A stretch of 64,000 nucleotides of DNA from Chimonanthus salicifolius (lineage: Eukaryota > Streptophyta > Magnoliopsida > Laurales > Calycanthaceae), in the NCBI GenBank assembly GCA_013350335.1, contig CM023542.1:6248025-6312024 (forward strand), written 5' to 3'. Positions 1-12,200 of this stretch are shown in pieces. The stretch's first letter is position 1. The number at the start of each line of letters is the position of its first letter. The position numbers and the translations under genes are program-made. The notes beneath the pieces are model-generated. The model had not been told where the DNA came from and made no database searches. It was given only the letters and a program-made list of their open reading frames with translations.

Positions 1-2765
1 CATGAAAATGAACTGTTCTACTGGTAGTAAACTAATTGATAGCTAAGGGGTTTGACGCTCAAACCATTAATAGTGAAGTGCACTAGTTGTAGAGAAATCT
101 CCTCTATTGAGTTCATATTGAAGCCCACTAGATAAAACAAATCTCCTTTATTCAATCTAATGTCATGCTGTTCTTTGTTGCAGTACTTACTGATTGGGGC
201 CTTAGGCCTGCTGCGCTTGACTTCCACAGAGTAGAAGCATGCAGAGATGATTTAAAGACATTATAAGAAATGCCGACTTGGGTTCAAGGGAATTGAAGAG
301 ATTGACCATACATGTGAGAGAAAAAAAAAAGGCTAAATAATTGAAGAACATAATTTATGATTAGATTCCGTGATTTAGAAAGTTTTGATCAACTTTTGTC
401 ATGTTATAATCCTTGAGTATTATTTAATGTGGATTATTCTTTACTACAATTTAATACAGAGGAGAGAATTTAATAGATATTTCTGTAGATATTTTTGTAG
501 GTTGTATTTTGAGATTTGTTGTATGATTTTTAGGAGGTGACTAATAGCTCTTTTGTGGTATATTATACTGTTTGCATTACAAATAAAGCTCTTTATACTC
601 AGAAGGGGTTGAAGTGATGATCAAAAATCTGTCTTAGAAAATGGGACCCCATAAATTTATCACCGTGCGGGTAGGGAGGCTTGCATAGTCTCGAGCTGCA
701 ATTCGAACGAGCTGAATTAGATTTTTGACTTCATAAATCCTTAAATTCAATCGAAGTGATAAAGCAATGCTATCAAACTAGGCCTAACCCGCAAGTCAAC
801 CATGACCCACTTGAAACAATGGTCGAGTCATTTAAAAATCCTTTTAAATTAAAAACTCTCTGCCACTTCCGAGTCAACCCTATTTATCTAATAAACTCGT
901 GACTTCTTTAAATGAATATGTAACTGTTGGTTCTTTTGAGAATAAAATTTTTCGATTATTAATTTTTTAAATTTATAATTGTGTTTGTGAGAGAGAATAT
1001 ATTTTTATAAAATATAACCTATGTTAATAATTTAATATTATTTATAATATTATATTAATAGCATGAGTTTGAACAAATTTGACTATAGGTCAACTCAATT
1101 GAACTTTATTTAACCCACCCTTCCTCCAAGACGGATCACCCCACGTGCCAAATTTTAGAACATTGATTTGAAGTTCTCATGACCCAATTTAAATTATTAA
1201 TATATTAATTATAAAAATTATCAGAATAGATTACTAATATTATAATTATAAAAACCAAGTTTCAAATTAACGGTTAATAAAGAGCTCTATGTTAATTATT
1301 TATTTGACCAAATTTAAATTTGATACTTGCACAAATTCAACGAGACGGCCAATATCCCCAGCATTATTTACCAAATGTCATATAATTCAAATTGAGTCAT
1401 AAAAATCTCATAACTTAGTTATGTTTAATAGGCCCATCACAATAGACAAAAATTGACCACACGCATATCTTCCAAGTGGATTGCCAAATTATTGATCGAT
1501 GGGACATCTGGAATGTAGTGCCAAATTGTGTTTTTTTTTTTAATGATTCCAAAAAATAATAATAATAATTTTATAAAGCATTGCCCCACCCACCAGTCGA
1601 ACACTACCCCATAAACACAACCTTTCACAAAAATCCAACGATTGAAAAGGAATAGGACACTACCAAGAAGAGATCAGTGAAGTCATTACAAACATTTTAA
1701 ACACTTCATGGAGTCCATGCCTCGTTCATGGTCATAAAAAAAATAAATGATTTTCTTGGTATTCTTCCAGAAATGAAAACTTTCAATAATATACTCGTAA
1801 ACCATGACCTGCAAAAAAGCCAAGAGCAGGGCCACTGAATGCATTAATGGAAGTTGAGTTATAACTTAGAACATGATCGGAAAGAGAATAGCATACCATA
1901 AAAAATAATCAAATAATGAAAAGTATATATCAGAAAATAAAAATATCGGATAAAGCATTCTTCAAATAGAAACCAAAGAAATAGTAAAGCATATTATAAA
2001 AGTTGTAGCCATTGGTGGCAATTCAGACCCCCTTTTACTTGTATCTCTTTCAGTGATGGGCAGCCCGCAGCCCATTCAGACAGAAGAAAAAATGTTCAAA
2101 TACCTAACAACAACCCACCAGGTGGGCGCACACTTATCATTATGCAAGCCATGAACTTGAAAACATGCTTCCTCCAATGATACAAAAACTCTTAAATAGG
2201 CGGGACACTTGCAATGAGTAATTTTTACCATTTATTTTCTTCATGAATACCTAGAAGAAATGAAGGATAGCAAGTGCAGCTAGGAGGGAAGAGGGGGGAT
2301 CCATAACGAATGGGATGAGAAAATAAGAATTATGGGGTGATTTTTCTCAGTTTGCATTGTGTTTGTTCATCTTTGATGCTTGTACTGCAACTCTGGTGCT
2401 TTCTCTCTTATAATATGATTACCATTTAAAGAAAAGAATAATGGGGTGACATACATCATGGGACATAGAACTGACAAAGCAACACTCCCAAAAAAATTGA
2501 TGATGGCACCTAGTTAAGTTTCAGATATCATTTTGGTTTTCTATGGACAGAACTTTAGCATTTCAGCCATTCAATCATGGCAGAACAATTCAATATATTG
2601 TACCATAATTTTATATATAAAGGAAGATACCTATTGAACCAATAATTTAATGGAAAGACGGGAGCAGCTATATAAGGTTTTTTTTAAATTAATCATTATG
2701 AAAGCAGCTCTCAGTGAGAATAAACATAAACTAATCCTGTGCTTGTATCAGGATTGAAGATTTAG

Positions 2766-2809
2766 CAGAGAGAGAGAGAGAGAGAGAGAGAGAAGGGGGG
2801 GGGGGGGGG
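2766..2809. repeat. (GA)n microsatellite followed by poly-G
   Basis: About 14 GA/AG units run straight into a tract of about 16 G. Such a compound tract is unusual and is prone to sequencing error. Confidence 0.9.
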
Positions 2810-2823
2810 TGCGGGCGGGCGAG

Positions 2824-2986
2824 ATGTTCATGTTTTTAACTAATTTTAAATCGTCCAATATGAATGTGGACTCTCCCATCCAATCAATATTCTCAAACTA
2901 CAGAATGTATGTTTTTTTAACTATTTTAAATCCTCCAAAATGAATGTGGACTCTCTACCATCCCCCAATATACTCAAAATACAGAT
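2824..2986. repeat. imperfect tandem repeat, two units of about 80 bp
   Basis: Two adjacent units share the phrases AACTAATTTTAAATC / AACTATTTTAAATCC, then ATGAATGTGGACTCTC, then AATAT-CTCAAA-TACAGA. They differ by scattered substitutions and small indels, so the duplication is not recent. Confidence 0.75.
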
Positions 2987-3203
2987 AAATAGGCTGACAA
3001 CTAAGATGCCCAATCCACCTGATACGCAGACAATCCTGTAATATATGATTAATGGCCCAATCATATACAAGCCAACTCAAGTACATCCATTGGTGAGAAG
3101 AGATTTACTTGTGCAAGTAGTAGCCCAACATGCTGTGTCATATATAGAACCATGAAAATGCAGAAGATTCACCTTTATCGGAATGAGCAGTTCTAAAGCA
3201 TCA

Positions 3204-6200
3204 TCATTTCTCCCCTTCATTAGATGGTTTGTCTTTATCATCATCTTTCTTCTCCTGACGAAAGATAAAACAAAAGGCAAGACAGTCAAAAAATCCCACA
3301 AACTAAAAACAACTAAGCTGTGAAAAAGTTATAGTAAGAAATTACACAACAGTAAGTAGAGAGAGAGAGGGAAAGAGAATTCAATCAAGGACTGCTTTCT
3401 ATATGACCAATCAGATACAACCACAACAAAAAATGAAAACAATGCAATTAAAGCACATCAACATCATTCCAATGTTTTTTCTCCCTTCTAATATTCTGTC
3501 TTTTAAAATGGCCACATTACTCAAACCGGCATCATTTATGATTGAGACAGTGAGCACTCTTCTTTTAAAGGTTACCAAAGGAGTATAGCAGATGCCCAAG
3601 CTTTAAGCCAGGGTACTCGACATGAAATAAAATCAAGAGGAGGGATGGATGAATAGGCAATCATGTGAACTATCAAAATGACAAAAGCAGATCCCATCAA
3701 ACATTGAAACCTCTGATCTTTTGAAATTGTGTATTTGATACTCAATCCAACAGTGCTGAGTTGGATTCTCAAAATAAACTCACCCAAGGAGTTCAAACAA
3801 AAACTGGATGTCCATAAGCACCCCAAGGACCTCTTATTTATAGTTTTCTATAGCCAAAATACATGGAACTTGGGACACTACAAGCCATGGGCTACTCTCT
3901 TTTGGTTGGCATTATGCCAAGTCATTGATCCAATTACACCCTGATCCTCCAATTATAACAATGACACATCATTTACATATGTTTTCCTCCTTTTTTTAAA
4001 TTGGTATTTTCCTCCAATTATTACTGGCACACAGGTAACTACAGATAAGAAAAAACTTTAAAAAAAATCCTAAGATCCTGCATCCTCACAGGCGCCCCTA
4101 GTGTTGCTAATTTGAGGGAGAGAATCTCTCATGGAGTCAGCACCCCATCATCTTCCCATGTTCATGCTTCCTCCATGTGCCATATGCTACATGCTCTTAT
4201 CACCTTCCTTTCATGTAAATTTTGAGATATTCTAGGGATAAGACATGTAAAATTTGTCACTCCCCGCATACACGGACTGTCTCACACTCATTTTATGAAA
4301 AAATCATGTGGACCCAAAGCTCAATGGTCTAGGCCATTTTATAGCACATTTTACAATTGGATGCATTTCAAATTTGAGAATTCTTCAATTCATCCAATTG
4401 GTCATAATAAGCTAGGCTTTTGCTCAAGCTGTGGTCTTCAATCTCATGGGGATGCTTAACATCAGGGTGCCAATTCAGAAAGTCAAGATGGGAAATGCAT
4501 TTTTCAATTAGTTGATTATGGGTTTCTTCTTCTTTTTTTTATACTTTGTATGTTTGTGATTTGGTTGAGGAGGAGGAGGAAGAAGAGGATGGGGGCACTC
4601 CTTTCGTCTAGAGGCAAGTTTTGTTATCTATCCTTTTTTAACAGGTTACTGATTTGTGTCCATTTGCTGAATCTTGGTTTACTCCTTTCCCTCATCTGAA
4701 AAAAAAAAATTGTTACCCTATGAAAAATAAGGGGGTGATGAGGACCCCCCCATTTTTTTTAAGGAAAACCTTACTAGTTTTTATTTAAATCACAAAAATA
4801 CCCTTCTAGAATGGAAATTTTTGAAGCAAAATTTAATCAAGGGCATTTTAGTCATTTAAACCAAAATATAGTAACAGTGGTGTCCCTTTATAACAAATTA
4901 GAGTGGCCCCAAAATCCCCTAAAAAATAATCACACTTCATATATAATTTTATTTATAATGTGATGGGGCAACCTGAGTCGGCCCCCTATCAGATTGGATT
5001 GAATTGAACTGGTAATGGAAATGGGTCCCATGTTCAACTGGTTCAGTACTATGGGAAACTATATGATTTCCTTCTTAAAACAGGAAGAAGAAGAAGAAGA
5101 AGAAAGCAACTAACAAACTAAAAGAGCATAACACCCCAACTGATGGGTAGCACTGTCCAAACTGGACTCACGTTGCTCCTAGTAGAGCTGAGCTGACTTG
5201 ACAATCAAATATACCAAACGATCCAATAAATAAGAGCTAGGCTGGGTCAGTTTATGCGAAGCAATCTAACCATGCCGTCAAGAATGGAGCTACATCAAGG
5301 AACTTACTTCTGTGGTTTACAAAGTGCACTTCTAAAATGAAAAGCAAATATTGAAGCTTAAGCCCAAAAAGGGATCAGCCACAAGCACCAAATTTGGAGC
5401 TTTTCGCGTAACTCCACCACAAGAACAAAATAAACCTCCAAAATAGATCTCCCATACTACATACATTACACACATACATACATACAAATATATGTATATA
5501 TTTCAGCTAAGGTTTATGTGCAAATGCATAATGTCATGAAATCACCTCAGATTTCCCTGGTAAGGATGCAAGCAAATCCTTCAAGGAAGGGTCATTTGGA
5601 TCAACACCAGGAAGCTGCAAGTGCAATGGTATGTGTCACTAAAGTAATAGAGGAAGAGTAAATCATTTATAAAGATGATGAGTCATTGCAGAACACTACT
5701 GAAGCAAGAATGGACGACACAAACGATTGGTCTCCCAGCACCTTGCTCATTTCATTCTGCGTTGATGCCTCTTTTGCATTGTCCAGAACAGACATTTGAA
5801 GGGCTGCATACAGAAGTAGATGGCCACCCAAATCAGACAACAAAAACAATCATGATGACAGACCTTTTTGAAACCTAATTTTCAGTTGAAAATAATAATA
5901 ATAATAAGAAGAAGAAGAAGAAAAAGAAGAGTACAAGTTTTTATTATAAACATATAATTTGATGGCACGGCCTAGGCAAGATGGATATTGTGGTAAGGGA
6001 AATTTTGCAGGAATAAAATTGTTCAAGTGTTGATACCATTTAAATGAGGTATTTCAGTGAGAGTAACTGTACAAAAGGGAACTAAATCTACAAAAAAAAT
6101 GACTAGAAGAATTTATGGAATGAGAATTGCCAGCAAACAAACTATATTTTATGATTTCCAACAGTAGTGCTGCATGCCACAAAAGGTAGGAACATGCTCC

Positions 6201-9200
6201 AACCATGTATAATAAAAGATGAAGTCAACTTACCATTAGCTATCTCTTGGTCCTCAGTAGTTGCTTCTGACACATCTGTGTCTCCCATAGAAGCACCACC
6301 AGATTGACTTGATCCGGGATCATCCATTGACATTGCAAGAGCTTGTTCGAGCAATGCTGTCTCATCGTCCTGTTAACATTTCAATATCATTAAAAAAGAG
6401 AGAATTGACAATTTTGTCATCGGCGAATGGGCTAACGAGCTGGCGAAGAAAGGCTCTCAGCGAGCTAAGGAATTCATTTCCAGGGTATAGGGCAGTTCAT
6501 TCTGCTATGGAGATGGTCAGTTTGTAGTTTTGATGTGCAGTCCTTTTTTCTTTCTTGGGCTTCGGCTTTGTAATTTGGTCATTCCTTTTTAAAGTTCAGT
6601 CTCAGCTGTATTTTTTTCTCTCAATAAAATTGGTTATCTTTCAAAAAGAAAATAAAATTTTCCATCTCAGTGACATGAATTTTTTTTACTATTCCCACCA
6701 AAAACAAGTCGACGACATGAAAGGATTGCGCTACAAGAAAACTCTGAAGCACTGAGAAATTAACAGGCACACACATAAGAATAATTTATGGGATCTGCTA
6801 GTTGCTACAATGTTACTCTGCATAAAATCCTTAACCACTGTGCCCAAATATCAAGTCCCAACATGTTATTCCCTACATACCATAAAAACAAAATTGACGA
6901 TATGCACGCTAATATTTGACGCAACATGTGCACATTCACGGACACAAAAACACGCAAATCCATTCATGGAAAGAATGATGAACTCTTAAGCATGAAAAAG
7001 GAATTAGTGCTACTGTGGCAAGTTGGACCCTAACAAGAATTCACATGCAGTTTTTTATGTAAATTAGTTTGTTAATATGGCAGTTTGTTTATACATTGCA
7101 AGTAAATCCTTTCAGTCCTAGCATTTTCTTGCTTTTCTTTTGTAAGTTAAGCCAAGTATAATCAACCATGGGCTCTCCTCTTCATTTCTGATTAAAACAA
7201 AATTCACTTTTTTGTTAAGAACAACAGAACTAACCGTTAGATCAGATTTTTTGGTGTCAGCAGCAGGACCTGAGCAGCTGACAGGTTCAGACATATTGGC
7301 ATCCTGAGAGCTCGAAGCCTGATCGCCTCCTTTTTCTTGCTTAGCAGCATCTTCTGCAGCCTTTTTAGCAGCTGTTTCTTGTCGTGCCCTCTCCTCTTCC
7401 ATTGAGACTCGAAGAGCAAGAGCCAGCTCAGGGTCCATGTTAGGATCCACACCAAAATCAAAAGCAGACACACCACCAGCTGCTGCTGCTGATGCTGCAA
7501 AACCACTTCCTCCTTCACCATCCCCTGTGAATATGGGTGTGCTGAAATGGAGCATATGTCAATCAACAGATCTGAATGCCACAGATGCAGGAAAGAAGCA
7601 ATATGGGAAAAGTGATAATCACCTTATGAGAACATCATGCAGGGCATTAGGACCAGGAGGTACATGAACGATGTGACTACTGTCGTTATTGTTTACTGCA
7701 GCAAGAAGGGCATCCAATTTTTCTGGCTTCCCATCTTCTTCTTCACCAAAATCAACAATATCAAGAGCTACACTATTCTTCTTAAGCTTTCTTCCCATTG
7801 TCTCCATTGCCTTCTTGTCATATTTGACTGGACTGGTAGAAGTACAAGAATTGATGGAGTTTCATTTTCGGAAGATGACAATGCCAAAGGATAACAAGCA
7901 GTCATAAATTATCTACCTTCCAGCAAAAACTATAATCCGTTGCTGCTGCTTTTTGTTTTGCCGATGCTTTAAAGCCAATTGTGCCACCTGGATTCCAGCA
8001 GTCATGTTCATCTCACCACCTATCTCCAACCCTAGACATGGAAAGCATGGCAACTCACCAAATTGGAGAAAACAATTCATTATGTTGCATATTGCAACAC
8101 AAGACAACTCTAGAAGAAGCTGGTAACAAATATGACAGAGTGCATAACTCAGACCCAAATTTGAAAAACTGAGTACAAATGAAGTATGATGTAAACATAA
8201 GAGCAAATCCTTTTGCAATGTGGTTTCTGCAATGTACAAGATTACAATGAGAGGTAAAAATGAAGATCATCAACCAGCCTTAATCACCATCCATAAAAAT
8301 AAAAACTTAAAAAAACCTTCGTCACTGTCCTTCTGGAAGCCAGTCATTGAAAGGTTTAAACAAAAGTTGACCTCATATAGAGAGAAGGAAAAAAAAATCT
8401 TATCATTCTTTTGGTGGCTAGATTAGAGTCATCAAATCGACCCTCTCAAACCCTCTTGTATATTATCTCTCTCTTCTCAAAATCTCAGTTAAGTAGGCTC
8501 CAATATGTGGAAAAGACCCAACGGGATTTCCTACTGGATGGTGGCCAAGAGAGAAATTTTCATTTGGTAGATTTGTAAACTACCCACAGCTAATGGGGGT
8601 TCAGGCTCGGGGTACATAATTGAAAGAAATTGGGCATTGTTAGCTAAAATTTGGTGGAGGTTTGAAGGGGCAAGGGAAGTTTCATGGCTTTTATTCTGTT
8701 TCAGCCAGAACGTTCCAAATTCAGTAAAAAAAGGGAAGCGAAACTGCATGTATTTTGGTACCAAGCTCTATTCTGGCCCGTTCCGGCTTGTTTTAGGCTG
8801 TTCCGGCCGGAATGGACCAAAATGGCCTGTTTCAGCCTTAGCATTCCACTTTACTGTTTTCATATATTTTTAAAAAAAAATTATATATTTATATAAAATC
8901 CAATTGCACGTAATAATTAGACTTAATTAACTACAATTATATCAAAATTCAGCCAAAATTCAATTTATAGCCACTTGATCTTAGTGGTCAAAGTGACCAA
9001 GTGCACTTAACTCAAGAACACCTGGTGATTTTGACCACTAAGATCAAGTGACTACAAATTTTATTTTGAGCTGAAATTTGGTCCACTCGTATCTTGTCAA
9101 GTATATTTGATATCATACGGTTGATTTTTTATGGATATGAATAAAATTGGAGAAAAAATGAAGTAAGCTTGGTGTACCGATGTGTTTCGACTTTTGACCT

Positions 9201-12200
9201 TTGGTTTTGAATAAAATGAGAATTGAAGTTTATTTCTTGGATATCTCTTGATTTTTTTTGTCTAATTGGATTTTTATTAATGTAATAGTCAAAGCCTCTT
9301 AAACTAGTATTTGATAATTACACATAATGACTTAAGATTACAAACTTATATATTTTATTTTGAGCTGAAATTTGGTCCACTCGTATCTTGTCAAGTATAT
9401 TTGATATCATACGGTTGATTTTTTATGGATATGAATAAAATTGGAGAAAAAATGAAGTAAGCTTGGTGTACCGATGTGTTTCGACTTTTGACCTTTGGTT
9501 TTGAATAAAATGAGAATTGAAGTTTATTTCTTGGATATCTCTTGATTTTTTTTGTCTAATTGGATTTTTATTAATGTAATAGTCAAAGCCTCTTAAACTA
9601 GTATTTGATAATTACACATAATGACTTAAGATTACAAACTTATATGGGTATTTAATGATAATTTATGTTTTTACTTTTATAAGTTAGTATGAAATGATGA
9701 AAATAATTAATCGTGACATTTTTGTTGGTTTGTAATATTTTATCATTTTTTACTTTTTAAAAATTTTATGCCATCTTTTTCGAAATGGGACACGGGACAC
9801 CGAAAACGGCCAAAAAGCCAGAACATTTTGTTATGTAGACATCAACTATGCTTTATGGGGAGGAATTATTAAACTCAAATATGGAGAAACTGAGGGGGAT
9901 GAGATCCTGGAAGAGTTGTGAAGGAGAATGGGCCTTTTATCTGCAGAGACATATCAAAGCTAGGCAAGCATAGCCAGTTTGTGGGTGACAAATTAGGAAG
10001 GGAGTAAACCTATCAGTGGATATGATTCTAGAATAAAATTCTCAGAGGACCATTATGAGACCAGCCCCTTAAGGTGATGAATGGAAGACTTTACTCTATT
10101 TCAACCAAAAAGGCAAGCTCATTAAAGATTATTTCGACGTTGTAAGGGGAAGCATAGAGTAGGCTCTCATATTTAGGACAAGTTTGATGGATCACGAGAT
10201 TCAACTTCTTGAGTCTAGTCTCTTTTATTAAAGATTCCATTCCTTCATTTAGGTAACTTGATAAAAGAGTTTACACCAAGGATTCTCATGCGATCTTTTC
10301 AAGTGAGTTCATCTTTTCCCTAATCAAACCCTCTTCAGTTGCCTCCATTCCCTCGAAGGCCATTTGTAAACCTTCAGCCCCCATCAAAAGTCAAAGTTTT
10401 TGTTGGTCAATCTTTACACATAGGATTATGACCTTTGATAAGTGATAATATTACTGCTAGGAATTTTGCAGCTCCTAACATGTGTTTTTTGAGCAGGAAG
10501 CATGAGGAGTCCCTTGACCACATTTCTATTTATTGTTCTTTTTTAGTCCCTATTTGGTCTCAACTTCTCCCTTGATTCACTTTTCATATCTCAGGCTTGC
10601 TTTTCAAGGTCTCATCTTGGTTTGGGTATCAAGACCCTTCTCAAATGAAGGTCAAATTTGTGGAAATTGATTCCTTTAGCAATCACATAATTTGTGGAAA
10701 TTTGTGGAGAACGCAAATGGAGGGTTTTTTAGTACAAGACCTCACTTGCATCCAGCTTGATTAAGAAAATTAAACACGATATTGCTCAAGGGCAGCAATT
10801 TCTAAGGAAATTTCAGATGCTCAGGGATTCTAGAAGGAAAATATTGGCAAATGTTTCAGATTCTGCTTGTTACATATTTTTATTTTCTTGCTCTGACAGA
10901 AATATCCACATCCTCTTGTTTTTTATTTTCTTTTTATTGATGCTTCCCCAAAACCTCTTTGGGCTGGCAGCCTCCGGTTTGCACCTGTTTTTTTCTGATG
11001 AAATAAAAGTTTTGCTCAACTCTCCCAAAAGAAAAAGAAAGAAAGAAAGAAAGAATCCAAGGGTTCATCTGCTACTGATTTTAAGTGTATCCAGGAAAAA
11101 TCATCACGCAGGTTAGGCAAAGAAAAAGGCCAGTTGTTAGGTAGTCTACCCCTCTAAAAAGAAGATTGAGGTTGAACTTCAATGGAAGATGGCAGTTGTC
11201 TCTCTCTTCAGATAGGTGACAATGTGATATGGTAGGTGCACAAAAATTCGTGGAAGTGGCATTATGTTGAGATCATGACAGTGTAATATCTATATATTTT
11301 AGCATGTTTTATTGCTTTTAGTTACTTTTCTATTGTTAGGAGGTGTGCTATTGGAGGAATTATTGTCCAATCAAGTTGTACTAAAACAGTAGTACAAGAC
11401 AACATGTGGGGTTAATTTAAATTTCAACCGAAACTGATGTTTGCCAGGATGATACTGAACAAAGTTCAGCCAACAATTTGGGTTTATTGATTAAAATATT
11501 AGTCTCTACAGAATCTGCACCAGATAGCCAGTCGACATATAGCCAATATCTGATTTTCCATACCTATAGGGGCCAAACCTGGCATGCATCAATAATATTT
11601 CAAACACCAACTGATTTTTTTCCCAACCCTGCTGGGGAAAACCCATTGTTGATGCACATGAACATCAGTATTGGTTTTTATGGTTATCGGCATATAATTT
11701 TAAGGGAACACCCATTCTAATGGTGCACCTCCCCTTCTTTGCAGTTATCTAGGCTGTTTGATGGAAAGGAAGAACTGCATTTTCAGAAACAAGGCAGAGA
11801 CCCAAAAATCCATTGCCCTTAACGGGATTTCCAATGTATCTTTTGGAGTTCTTCTGTCTCTAAATTCCATGGGATTTCCAAGTCTGATTTGTTCCACGCA
11901 TAGAAGGAAAGAAGTGAATTGATAAATCGTTCTATTACCCTCTTATATTTTTCTTTTCCTTGTTTCCTGTGTGGCCTCCAGCTGTCTCCTGTTTCATCAT
12001 TGACAGTAGTCCTTTTAGGCTTTCCCTTGTCTGTATTTTGCCCTTAAGCACTTCTTCTGCTCCTTATCAGTAAATTCGGTTACCACTTCAAAAACAAGGG
12101 TTGAATCAATTTATTTTTTTATGGATCAGATAAAATAGTTCTAAGCTATTGTTTTGGAGGCCTTTCATGGGATGGTTGTGATTTAAAAATCAGGATGATG

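Larger units (their letters stand above)
1..3203. other. 3' flank of RPN10, no gene recognised
   Basis: The first 3.2 kb is AT-rich DNA downstream of the RPN10 stop codon; the part next to the stop should hold the RPN10 3' UTR. Short open frames exist, including one of 69 codons on the minus strand near position 100, but none resembles a known family or has a convincing exon context. A GA/G tract and an imperfect tandem repeat (listed separately) lie near 2.77-2.99 kb. The stretch near 2340-2440 has the look of a LINE 3' tail but is too degraded to be sure. Confidence 0.5.
8695..9835. mobile_element. unclassified repeat block inserted into the LINE
   Basis: This block separates two collinear parts of one LINE. 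It begins with GTTCCGGCCGGAATGG-rich sequence, holds an inverted repeat (8972-9050) and a perfect 294-bp tandem duplication (9058-9645), and ends in CCGAAAACGGCCAAAAAGCC. I could not find a clean target-site duplication, so its boundaries are approximate and its class is unknown. Confidence 0.45.

Noticed and set aside
18..227. 69-codon minus-strand open frame at the left edge
   Set aside because: No recognisable family words, no convincing splice context, and AT-rich chance frames of this size are common here.
8695..9835. Gene in the open frames at 8637-8896
   Set aside because: The frames cover repeat sequence within the LINE and the inserted block, with no domain and no splice support.
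10757..11116. 119-codon plus-strand open frame in RPN10 intron 3
   Set aside because: It is the 3' end and tail of a decayed LINE, not an independent gene.
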